Below are positions 16,101 to 23,387 of a stretch of DNA of 64,000 bases, piece after piece. The translations under genes were made by a program, and so were the position numbers. The DNA comes from Pseudomonas pergaminensis (GTDB lineage: Bacteria > Pseudomonadota > Gammaproteobacteria > Pseudomonadales > Pseudomonadaceae), in NCBI RefSeq assembly GCF_024112395.2, contig NZ_CP078013.2:1240001-1304000 (forward strand), given 5' to 3'. The notes below the pieces were generated by a model. That model saw only the letters and a list, made by a program, of their open reading frames with translations, ran no database searches and was not told where the DNA came from. Each line of letters opens with the position of its first letter. Position 1 is the stretch's first letter.

Positions 16101-18228
16101 CTTCGTATACGCGGATGGCCTTGCTCGCCGGCCAGCCGGGCAACTCGGTGGCCAGGTAGGGGCTCCAGTAGGTGGGGGAGTCGACAGCCTCGCCGGTGCG
16201 CAGGCGCTGGGCCAATTGCTCGGTTTCGCGGTTGAGACGAGAGCGTTTCACACTGTCGAGCAGCAGTGGCGGCGGGGAGCTGTTGTCCACATACAGGCCA
16301 CGCAGCACCCCAGGCTCAGTGCCGCTGTTGCAGCGGATTTGCTCCAGCTGCGGATCGTCCAGCGCGTCGGTCCAAGGGCCCAGGCGCCGCATCAACTTGG
16401 GTGCGTCCCAGGCTCTGGGATTTTCCGCCTCGTGGGTCCAGGCGCCGTGACCATTGTGTTGCACCCGCGGTGCATAGGCGTCCTCGCGGCTGGGGTGGCG
16501 GATGCGGTGGGCGCCATTTGCCGGGTCGACCGTCACCGCGTAGTGCTCGCCATCGAGGGGCAGCAGGCGCTTGCCGTCATGGGTGTGCAGGCCGAGCGTG
16601 TCGGGTGAGGAATCGGCTGGCAGCGCCAGGTTTTTTTGTGCGTAGGGGCGCAGGTCTGGGTGCCACAGGCGGGTCTTGCCTTGCACCTGCACTGGCTTGA
16701 GCTGGTTGACGAAGGGCGAAGGGATCAGCTCGACCAGTTTACCGGCAGCGCCGAATGTCGCCAGCTCCACCCCTTCGCTGAGTATCCCGAGAAAATGGCC
16801 GGCCGCTTCCAGTGCCTGGCCCTCTGCCAACTCAACCACGCCTTCCACCACTTCATCGAGCAATTGGTAGGCGGTATAGGCCATCATCAGTTCCCCCAGG
16901 AACGGTACGAACGGGGTGATCACCATGAGCGCCGCGTTGAAGATCTGCGTCACCATCTTGCTGACATTGTCCCACCAGGCCCAGCGCGCGCGGCTGTCGA
17001 CATCGTTGGTACTGACGGCGAGCTGTCGCGCATCGTTGAGGATCTTGTTGAGTTTTTGTTGGTAAAGCTGTTCCCACAGGTCGCCCGTGATTGGCAGCGC
17101 CGCATACTGCAGGCGTGGTTGCGTCACGGGTGTGTCGCGCCAGCTCGGGCTTGGGTCGAGCGGGTCCTGGCGACGATGCCACTGCACGCGGCTCAAGCGT
17201 TGTTCGAGGTTGGCAAAGAACGCCCCGCGTTGCCCGTGGTCGACAAAATGGCTGAAAAACTGGCGATAGCTGGGTGTGCGCAGTTTGTCGGTCAGCTCGG
17301 TCATGAACGCCTGGGCGTTGGGGTAGTCCTTGACCGGGCTGTGCGGGTCGTGGGGGATATACACGATCACCCGCGCCACTTCGCTGGCCCGGTCGAGGTC
17401 GACAGCGATCAGCAGGATGCCGGTGAGCAGGCTGTCCATCATCTGCAATCGATACGACTGCATCACCCCGCGCTGGCCCTGCGCAACGCGTATCAGCAGG
17501 TGAAAGGTGGCCTGCGTGATGTCCTTCCTGGCTAAAGCCATATGGACCGCGGCAGCAAACTGCGCCTGCTGGCTGGCGACGACCTGGGCCTTGAGGCTGT
17601 CTTTGTCCGCTTGTTTAGGCGGCAACAAATGCTGCTGCAGGTGCCGTTGATACTGGGCGCCCAGGTCCAATTGTCGGCACAGGGCGGTGAACTGCGCAAT
17701 GCTCATCTGCTGTTTGAGGGGCTTGAGGGTGAAGTGGCCGCGGGCGTCGGGTGGGCTGATGTAGCTGGAGTCGTCGGTGAAGTGCTCATCCTTGGCAAAG
17801 TTTTGCAGGGCAGCGTCCAGCAAGGACACACTGCGGCTGGTGACGCCCTGGATGAACGTGCCCTTGACGCTGTACAGGAACAGGAAGGTGTCCCGGACGC
17901 TGGCGTCCACGCCGTACTCTGTCTTGAGCGCCTGGGTCAGCAGCGGTTCGGCGAAGGCATATACGTCCTGGACCTGTTTGAGGCGCTCATCCACCGTATT
18001 CTGGGTGACCCATGCCTGGGCGTTGGCCGTCTTGAGGCTGGCGTGAGCCTGAGGTGTCCCGCTATGAGACCAGGGCGCGAGGTCCAGGCGGGCCTTGCGC
18101 AGTGCCTCGACCCTGGCCGGCGAGGTCGACAGCAACCAGGGAGGAATCTTGTGCTTGATCAGTTCGTAGTGCGGGCCTTTGTCCTCGGGAGGAGTGGCGC
18201 CGGGTGCAGGGTTAGGCAGGTGGGGCAT
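13189..18228 (-). CDS. giant toxin/effector-like protein 1: DUF6543-type body, LRRs and C-terminal NEL E3 ligase
   Basis: About 1679 residues. The N-terminal ~1100 residues belong to the DUF6543/dermonecrotic-toxin-like family seen in plant-associated Pseudomonas. A hydrophobic block (MVITPFVPFLGELMMAYTAY, about 420-490) lies mid-chain. Leucine-rich repeats follow at about 1140-1280 (LRVLDLSQNQLTRLPKAV, LRALDLSHH, LRELHLAGTGIAEWP). The end is a NEL (IpaH/SspH-type) ubiquitin-ligase domain with the CxD catalytic motif NCADAS, Cys near 1423. NEL enzymes transfer ubiquitin inside eukaryotic cells, so a host-directed role is implied. No signal peptide or neighbouring secretion system is seen. I start it at 18228 (AGG nine bases upstream); an ATG at 18261 is possible. 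Confidence 0.8.
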   Translation of the reverse strand: MPHLPNPAPGATPPEDKGPHYELIKHKIPPWLLSTSPARVEALRKARLDLAPWSHSGTPQAHASLKTANAQAWVTQNTVDERLKQVQDVYAFAEPLLTQALKTEYGVDASVRDTFLFLYSVKGTFIQGVTSRSVSLLDAALQNFAKDEHFTDDSSYISPPDARGHFTLKPLKQQMSIAQFTALCRQLDLGAQYQRHLQQHLLPPKQADKDSLKAQVVASQQAQFAAAVHMALARKDITQATFHLLIRVAQGQRGVMQSYRLQMMDSLLTGILLIAVDLDRASEVARVIVYIPHDPHSPVKDYPNAQAFMTELTDKLRTPSYRQFFSHFVDHGQRGAFFANLEQRLSRVQWHRRQDPLDPSPSWRDTPVTQPRLQYAALPITGDLWEQLYQQKLNKILNDARQLAVSTNDVDSRARWAWWDNVSKMVTQIFNAALMVITPFVPFLGELMMAYTAYQLLDEVVEGVVELAEGQALEAAGHFLGILSEGVELATFGAAGKLVELIPSPFVNQLKPVQVQGKTRLWHPDLRPYAQKNLALPADSSPDTLGLHTHDGKRLLPLDGEHYAVTVDPANGAHRIRHPSREDAYAPRVQHNGHGAWTHEAENPRAWDAPKLMRRLGPWTDALDDPQLEQIRCNSGTEPGVLRGLYVDNSSPPPLLLDSVKRSRLNRETEQLAQRLRTGEAVDSPTYWSPYLATELPGWPASKAIRVYEDTSLTGAHLHYGEADAPDTLAISRQALNQGQLAEQIVDVLDEPQLQALLGPLPSTRAERVTALRNHLADLLTRRHRSVFEYLYNASEHAASARQVVVRQAVPTLPKTLAHTLLEQARPSELKRMDEHSQLPLRMKNLARDLAIDARASHAHEGLYHPAHLTLDTERMLLNTLKFHSDAFADLRMEIREHSALGELRCAAGPDDARQVRVLVRDPQGHYTLYDNERHLLNPASDLYATLLHALPNPTAWKDAPALQTWLTERLATLQERRTALDIPPTPPAVARATEQLLQKPRFRWASKLLGIGPPSLEDRIKALYPRMHEEAIQERVQAYNSPEGEQALKDLEREKKALLAHLENWVQSPTRYNGGDREAQEGERLMRSHLSRAIRRSWENVSGGFTDTFGESHTGGILDLEGWPLGLHLHGSPNPQLPFEFITGLNLNESGLNDTHDGFLALFPNLRVLDLSQNQLTRLPKAVTGMPRLNQLGLGDNPMQWNSASLEQLKSLRNLRALDLSHHRQMTTAPDISGMPHLRELHLAGTGIAEWPTGLFDHPRSEHFVLDLQNTQVRHVPQFLPWQPEAEVVARTRLDRNHLHLDDEERMVSYRLGAGLDPYRTYPPRGEKDSRFWIDEMTSTTQQRRRQALWDELEQEHGSQGFFEVIRSLQPPEAFETQEDGLDYIRNLPQLTENVWRMLEAMHADDALRTRFFSMTSTPGNCADASAQIFNNMGIQTLVHELHRARPRLTSVEFAGRLALLARQTARLDLVNEAARKEVARRLAPPERGGLGLRLTTDVVDGVPGSVDEVQVYAALQTALKHDLHLPWLSSHMVYRQTAGVDDALIARVHQSIINAERRDGLVDRTLAVGFWDKYLEDTYGDELTLNTRQFQDKALRIEDLRDAQDAWAQAQTQSNLKQTLTDLADELGVPHSDVLTGSSMTHSTYRRLFDQLAHQEKELRRQLTSNALVILPEGLEP

Positions 18229-18404
18229 GACGGATGACCTGATGAAAGGAGACAAGGTCATCAGGCTATGTCGCCTCAGGTCAGGACGGGGCAGTAGATA
18301 AATCTGGTGCTGCGGGTTTTCTGGGGCGTGCGTGGTAACTGTCTAGGGCCTTGGCGGCGGTACGAGGGGCTAGCGTGGGGGATCAACCCGACGGAGATAC
18401 CCGG

Positions 18405-21400
18405 ATGCCCCTCGCCGCCAGTGCCCTGCGCCAAGCGCATATCGAACAGATCGAAACCTTGTTCAACGCCCCACCGTCCTTGTTGACCGTGGCCCTGGAC
18501 AGTGCCCAGGCCTACCTGGACCGCTATTTCAGTGGGCGTAAGGAGCACGCCGGATTGCTCCATATCGCGACCCCTGAAGATCAACTCGACGCGGGGGCCT
18601 GGCACTATGCCTCGTTACCGCAGATGGTGGTGGAACGCCTGGCGGCTGCCCGGCCCGTGTTGTTGGTGCAGGACTATCACACGGTGGTTCGGCGCGTACG
18701 CGAGGTGTTTGAGCCCGGCGGGCCGAGCCTTGCCGAGCTGGAGGTAGTGATCAACGAATGCGGTACCTTTCTGCTGGAGGCTTTTGCCCAGCGATTGCAG
18801 GCGTGGTGGCACGAGGCAATGCCCATGGACATGGTGCGCTGGGGGTATTTGTCCGACGAATTGCTGGCGCTGTTCTACGATACCCCCATGCCGCCCGGCA
18901 TGAGCCCGGCGCGCTTCGCCGAGCTGTTTCCCAAAACATTGCTGCGCCCGACCCGGCCCGACCGTCAGTGGAGCCTGCACAGCGCGGTATTGCGCGTGCA
19001 AACGCTGCACCTGTGGCAAAACCAGTTACGCACGCTGCCCTGGCTGCTGTTTGAGCGGACCCTGGCGCAGGGGGGGACGTCTTCGCTGCTTTACAACCCG
19101 GCCTTGGGAATCACCCCCATTGAGGACATAGACGATATAGGGGGGGTGTTGGCTGCCGAGGTGGAACCGTCACCGGCAGGGCAAGTCGCACATTGGTTTT
19201 CCCGGCCGGTGGAGGGTGACCCCTTCGACGCCTTGGCAGCCAGTTACCTGGAGCGGCAATTGCGTGACCTCGACCGCATCGACCGACGGTTGCCACGAAC
19301 AGCCCAGGCTTGGCAACAGTTGCTGAACGACATCACTGACCCCCTTCATTGGTTTGTCGCGCGCCTGAGTCCGCTCCAACAGAAATTGCGTGTAGGTTTG
19401 CCGTTGTGGCTGAGCCAGGCCGATGCCACCGACAGTGCCGCCTGCGCTCAATTGCTGCGCGGCTGGGTGCTGACCGGTCATGCCGAGGGCGCACACGACT
19501 ACCTGGAAGGCATCCCGACGATCGAGCAGTTTGCCGTCGAGCAATTGCAGGGGTGTTTGCAGCAGCAGCCGGTGACGGCCAAGCTGAAAGCACAAGAGAT
19601 CAGCATCCGGTTCGATCGCGTGATTGGCGCTGCCGTACCGCTGCCGGGCGGCTTCATCGCTGGAGAAGTCGAACCCGTCACCGTGACCCTGGTGCAATTG
19701 GCCCTGGAAAACCTCGCCGGCTTTCCCCATACGCCCAAGTCGATCAGCCTCAAGGGCGAAAAGGCCCCGCCAGGGCTGACATATAACCTGCTCAGCGCCT
19801 GCATCAAGCAGGTCGAAATCGGGCAATCCTATCCGCTGTTGCTCAAGCGCAAGCTGGTGGACGACGTATCTGAAGCCACTCGACGCCAGCGGTTGTTCAG
19901 TCGGCAGCTGCGTAGCCAATTGCCGCTGCTCGCTTTGGAATACAAGATCCAGGGCCTGCACGGCCTGACTCTTAACGGTTTCCTGCGCTTGCAGGCCGCG
20001 TTGCAGGCTACCCCGGTCCAACGCCTGCTCGATGGACAAGCCATGGCCCTGTGGCCGCTGGCGTTCCGGGCTGCGCCCGATCAGGTGGCGGACGTGGTTG
20101 CCAACCAGTTCATTATCGGGCCACAGGCCGGGCACGAAGGACCGCACCTGCTGTACCGGCCACTGCTGAGTCCAACGCTGCAGGAGTATGAAAGCCTGGC
20201 GGCGTTGTTAGAGGCGATCAGGGCTACGGGCGAATTGCAAGATCAGGTGCTGAGCTGGATAGATGCGCGGCGCCAGGCGATCTATGCCAACGGTGGTTTC
20301 ATCGAGCCGCACATCCGGCACTTTTTACCGTCGGATGAGTTCACGGTCTACACCAAACCAGCTCCGGCACACCTGCACAAACAGGTGGCGGACGGCGATC
20401 CGGCGCAACAGGTCTTCGTTGCAACCGCTGAGGCACTGGTAACCCTGGCCGACCGCCAGTCGCAGTCCAATACCGAACAGCGCTGGGCCTCCCTGAAACA
20501 GCTCGGTTGGCTGCTGTTCACCAACCTGCTGCCGCTGCTGCGTGGGCCGGCGGCGTTGGCCGGTTGGCTGCTGCAGTTGACCGACAGCGTGCGAGAGGAT
20601 CTTCAGAGCCTGCACAGCAGCGACACCCAGGCGCGAGCCGCCGCGGTCACGGACATGCTGGTCAACCTGATGGCGGTGATGGCGCATCAGGCTGCCCCCC
20701 ATGACGTGCAGCGCGATCTGGACCTGGAGCATCCGGCGTTTGCGCCATTGGCCCGCGCCGAACCGGTGCCTGCCGCGCCAGTGCGGGGGAGCCCTCCGGC
20801 ATCATTCAGTGCGCCGCTTGGCTGGGCCAATGCACGGGATACCCTGACCCCGGCCATGCAGGCGCGGCTGACGGCCTTGAGCCTCAAGTCGCAGCCCACG
20901 CCCGACTATCTGAAACAGGCTGAAGCCAGCGGCCCTTTGCAGGGGTTGTTGAAACCCGCATCGGCTGTCGGCGGGTACTGGCAGGCGCTGGTACGCGGGC
21001 GGGTCTATCGCATTCAGATCCAACAGGGCCGGGTACGGGTGGTCAGTGCCACGGGCGAAATCCTCGGGCCCTGGCTCAAACACCTGGGCAACGGGCGTTG
21101 GGACATCGACCTGGGCCTGCACCTGCGTGGCGGTGCGGCCGACTATGCCCTGCAGGACGCTCGCCAGGCAGCGAGTACACAGCGCGAAAGCCTGAACCGC
21201 GATTACCAGCAGGCGCGCCAGGACCAGATGCGGGCCCGCCAGGCGATGGCGGTCGCCCGTGCACTGGTCGAACAGCCGGAAGGCGCTATTGATGAGCCAC
21301 GTCGGGTGCAAGCCCGGCAGCGTTATCACCAGGAAGCCGAGCACGCCCTTGATTTTGCCCAGAAGGAACTGCGCACCCTGCGCGCGTTGCGCGAATTGGC

Positions 21401-23030
21401 GCCGCGACCGCGTTATGAAGAAGAACTGTGCGGCGCCCTGGAGTCAGTCGTGCTGGGCACGCAATTGCTCAGCTCCCTGACCCGCGAGCAGATGGTGGCA
21501 GTCAATGCACGGCTCGATCCGGTGTTCAAATTGTTGGAGGACGAAACCGAGGGAGAGGCTCAGTCGGACATCAACCGCCAGGCCCACGTGCAGTTGGGGC
21601 AGGGCCTGCGCGAATTGGCGACGCTGCATGACAACGCCATACACTGGCGCACCCTGGAGGACCGTCACCTTGACCAACTGCTGCGTGTCCCCAGGCTCGG
21701 CCGCGACAAGGCCGAGGCCTTGACGGCAGGCTTGCCCCCACGGCCATCGGTGCAGGACCTGCAAGCCCTGCAGTTCACCACGTTGTGGAGCATCGCCATC
21801 GATGTGGCAGGCCCGCCTTTGGAGGACGCCTTCTTCGACAGCGTCAGCGAAACCATCAACCGGGCGCGCCGGGCCAACCGTTCCATGGCGGACTTGCGTC
21901 ACGTGCAGGTCACTGACCAGGAGCGCGTCGAATTGCTGGAGAGCATTGACCAGGTCTACGCGCAAACCGACGATCAGATCGAATTCTGGCGGGCCATGGA
22001 GCCGGACAAGTTCAACGTGGATTACCTGCAAAAACTCCAGGCATTGCTGACACAGCTGCATCTGCACATCGAGGGCCAACTGAGCGACCTGTCGCAGCCG
22101 GCCGCCAAGTCCAGGCCACGGACCAAGCCGCCCGCACCCGTGCCAGGGGCAAGGCGCAAGAAGATCATCCGCACGCGTAACCGCGACCTGTATGTTGCCC
22201 AACTGAGCGACCTGCCGTCGGACCAGCCAGCGGCCGAACTGCGTGACCCTTCGGGCCAAGTCATCGCCGCTTTCACCGAAGCCGAAGACGGCGTGTGGGA
22301 TGCCCAGCCGACCCCCCCACGGCGCCACCCCAATCGGGCATTGAGCAGCCTGATGGAAAAGGGCGAAGCCTTGGTGGCCACGGTTGATAAAGCCATCAAT
22401 CAGGTAAAGGGCATGATCCCTAGCGTCAACCAGCCGTCGAGCCTGCAATACCTGCTGGAATCCCAGGCCACCCGTCGACGCTGGGTGGCCGAGGACATCA
22501 ACAAGAAGTTGAGTATGCTCGACAGTGCGCGGCTGGCAGTGGTGCAACAGGCCAATGCCCGGGCCATGGTCAGCCGCTTGCACGCCTCGGTGGCGAGCCT
22601 TGAGGCAGCCGGCCTGGAGGCTCGCATACGGGCGAGCAAGGCACGGCCGATCACCCAGGACACGCTGGAGTTCCTGCATCGCCACCACGAGGTTCGGATA
22701 ACCCGGCGCGGCGGGCGGGTGGCGCTCAAGGGGCACCGCGACGACTACCTGCAGGTCTATGCCGTCGCCGATGCCGCGAACGGCGAAGCGCTGTGTGTTG
22801 CCCATTTCCATTACACGACGCAGAAGGCGTTGGACGATCATTTCATGGCCGCCCACCTCAAGCGTCCCGAGCAGGAACACCTGGGCCGTCAGGACCAGGC
22901 CGAAGTCGAGGCGGACAGGTTTGCGCGTATTCGTCGCGGGCAGACTGGTCAGTTGGAACCGGTGCTTCAGATCGAACGTCAAGCCATCTCTCTGGCCGTG
23001 GCCAGGCGTCTGTTTTTCAGCCTCGACTGA
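18405..23030 (+). CDS. giant toxin-like protein 2 (DUF6543-related) with AHFHY C-terminal module
   Basis: About 1541 residues, divergent from giant gene 1. I see no recognised catalytic domain. Visible parts are an N-terminal helical region, a hydrophobic block (GWLLFTNLLPLLRGPAAL, about 700-765) and a charged, probably coiled-coil region (about 915-1000, rich in Q, R and A). A C-terminal ~350-residue region resembles that of giant protein 5: W-AM-P--F---Y, then GQVI, then AHFHY at 1466-1470 and AHLK. GGAG lies 9 bases before the ATG at 18405; a TTG at 18351 is a poorer start. The likely role is that of a polymorphic toxin or effector, from family resemblance only. Confidence 0.7.
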   Translation: MPLAASALRQAHIEQIETLFNAPPSLLTVALDSAQAYLDRYFSGRKEHAGLLHIATPEDQLDAGAWHYASLPQMVVERLAAARPVLLVQDYHTVVRRVREVFEPGGPSLAELEVVINECGTFLLEAFAQRLQAWWHEAMPMDMVRWGYLSDELLALFYDTPMPPGMSPARFAELFPKTLLRPTRPDRQWSLHSAVLRVQTLHLWQNQLRTLPWLLFERTLAQGGTSSLLYNPALGITPIEDIDDIGGVLAAEVEPSPAGQVAHWFSRPVEGDPFDALAASYLERQLRDLDRIDRRLPRTAQAWQQLLNDITDPLHWFVARLSPLQQKLRVGLPLWLSQADATDSAACAQLLRGWVLTGHAEGAHDYLEGIPTIEQFAVEQLQGCLQQQPVTAKLKAQEISIRFDRVIGAAVPLPGGFIAGEVEPVTVTLVQLALENLAGFPHTPKSISLKGEKAPPGLTYNLLSACIKQVEIGQSYPLLLKRKLVDDVSEATRRQRLFSRQLRSQLPLLALEYKIQGLHGLTLNGFLRLQAALQATPVQRLLDGQAMALWPLAFRAAPDQVADVVANQFIIGPQAGHEGPHLLYRPLLSPTLQEYESLAALLEAIRATGELQDQVLSWIDARRQAIYANGGFIEPHIRHFLPSDEFTVYTKPAPAHLHKQVADGDPAQQVFVATAEALVTLADRQSQSNTEQRWASLKQLGWLLFTNLLPLLRGPAALAGWLLQLTDSVREDLQSLHSSDTQARAAAVTDMLVNLMAVMAHQAAPHDVQRDLDLEHPAFAPLARAEPVPAAPVRGSPPASFSAPLGWANARDTLTPAMQARLTALSLKSQPTPDYLKQAEASGPLQGLLKPASAVGGYWQALVRGRVYRIQIQQGRVRVVSATGEILGPWLKHLGNGRWDIDLGLHLRGGAADYALQDARQAASTQRESLNRDYQQARQDQMRARQAMAVARALVEQPEGAIDEPRRVQARQRYHQEAEHALDFAQKELRTLRALRELAPRPRYEEELCGALESVVLGTQLLSSLTREQMVAVNARLDPVFKLLEDETEGEAQSDINRQAHVQLGQGLRELATLHDNAIHWRTLEDRHLDQLLRVPRLGRDKAEALTAGLPPRPSVQDLQALQFTTLWSIAIDVAGPPLEDAFFDSVSETINRARRANRSMADLRHVQVTDQERVELLESIDQVYAQTDDQIEFWRAMEPDKFNVDYLQKLQALLTQLHLHIEGQLSDLSQPAAKSRPRTKPPAPVPGARRKKIIRTRNRDLYVAQLSDLPSDQPAAELRDPSGQVIAAFTEAEDGVWDAQPTPPRRHPNRALSSLMEKGEALVATVDKAINQVKGMIPSVNQPSSLQYLLESQATRRRWVAEDINKKLSMLDSARLAVVQQANARAMVSRLHASVASLEAAGLEARIRASKARPITQDTLEFLHRHHEVRITRRGGRVALKGHRDDYLQVYAVADAANGEALCVAHFHYTTQKALDDHFMAAHLKRPEQEHLGRQDQAEVEADRFARIRRGQTGQLEPVLQIERQAISLAVARRLFFSLD

Positions 23031-23055
23031 GGCTCGGGCCCGCCACGCACAGGCT

Positions 23056-23155
23056 CTGGGTGCCGGGCCGTTGACCAGATGGGGTTCTTATGGGGGCCAC
23101 TGGCAAACAACAGACTGTCGGTACGCAGCACCCTGGGGCGCACGCGGTCGTTGAG
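23056..23155 (-). pseudogene. fragment of a class A PBP gene
   Basis: Read leftward this gives LNDRVRPRVLRTDSLLFA, matching LNDGVRPKVLRIDSLLFA in the intact PBP at 28391-31477. Bases 23102-23155 differ from 28841-28894 at four of 54 positions. The likeness continues to about 23056 with more changes and a one-base shift. No start, stop or frame is kept, so it is a relic. Confidence 0.8.
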
Positions 23156-23241
23156 TCACCGTGCGCGGTCGCCTGATCGACCCTCAAGGCCAGCCACTCA
23201 AGGGGCATCACATCTTCAGCCACACCAACCGGGGCGTAACG
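23155..23241 (+). pseudogene. fragment of a CS1-type usher C terminus
   Basis: The frame beginning at 23155 reads VTVRGRLIDPQGQPLKGHHI then FSHTNRGVT, matching VTVLGRLLDAQGKPLKGHHV and NHASRGVS in the intact usher (10329-10415). It directly abuts the PBP fragment and has no surrounding gene, so it is debris of a second fimbrial operon. Confidence 0.8.
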
Positions 23242-23291
23242 TGTTCAAGAACCTCACCGCCCGGCAACCTACGGCCTGATGAGCCTTTACT

Positions 23292-23333
23292 TATGAAGGC
23301 AGTGTCACGGTGATCCGGAATTCAGAGGTTTAG
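23292..23333 (+). pseudogene. last 13 codons and stop of a fimbrial tip-adhesin gene
   Basis: The frame reads YEGSVTVIRNSEV followed by TAG. The intact tip gene at 13151-13192 ends YSGTATVVWDSEV followed by TAG. Position, strand and the following convergent giant gene mirror the intact locus. Confidence 0.65.
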
Positions 23334-23342
23334 CCACAATCA

Positions 23343-23368
23343 GCAGGAGCGAGCACCCTCGCTCCTGC
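23343..23368. terminator. perfect 11-bp hairpin between adhesin relic and giant gene 3
   Basis: GCAGGAGCGAG-CACC-CTCGCTCCTGC is a perfect stem-loop 20 bases before the 3' end of giant gene 3 and just after the relic stop codon. No clear T-run is present. It may serve as the 3' structure of giant gene 3. Confidence 0.55.
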
Positions 23369-23387
23369 ATTGGCAGCCGAATGCGAT

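Noticed and set aside
21444..22982. 512-codon minus-strand frame inside giant gene 2
   Set aside because: Antisense shadow; no domain and no ribosome binding site.
23079..23279. Small plus-strand frame after giant gene 2
   Set aside because: It runs across the PBP and usher fragments in the wrong frame for both; the region is debris.
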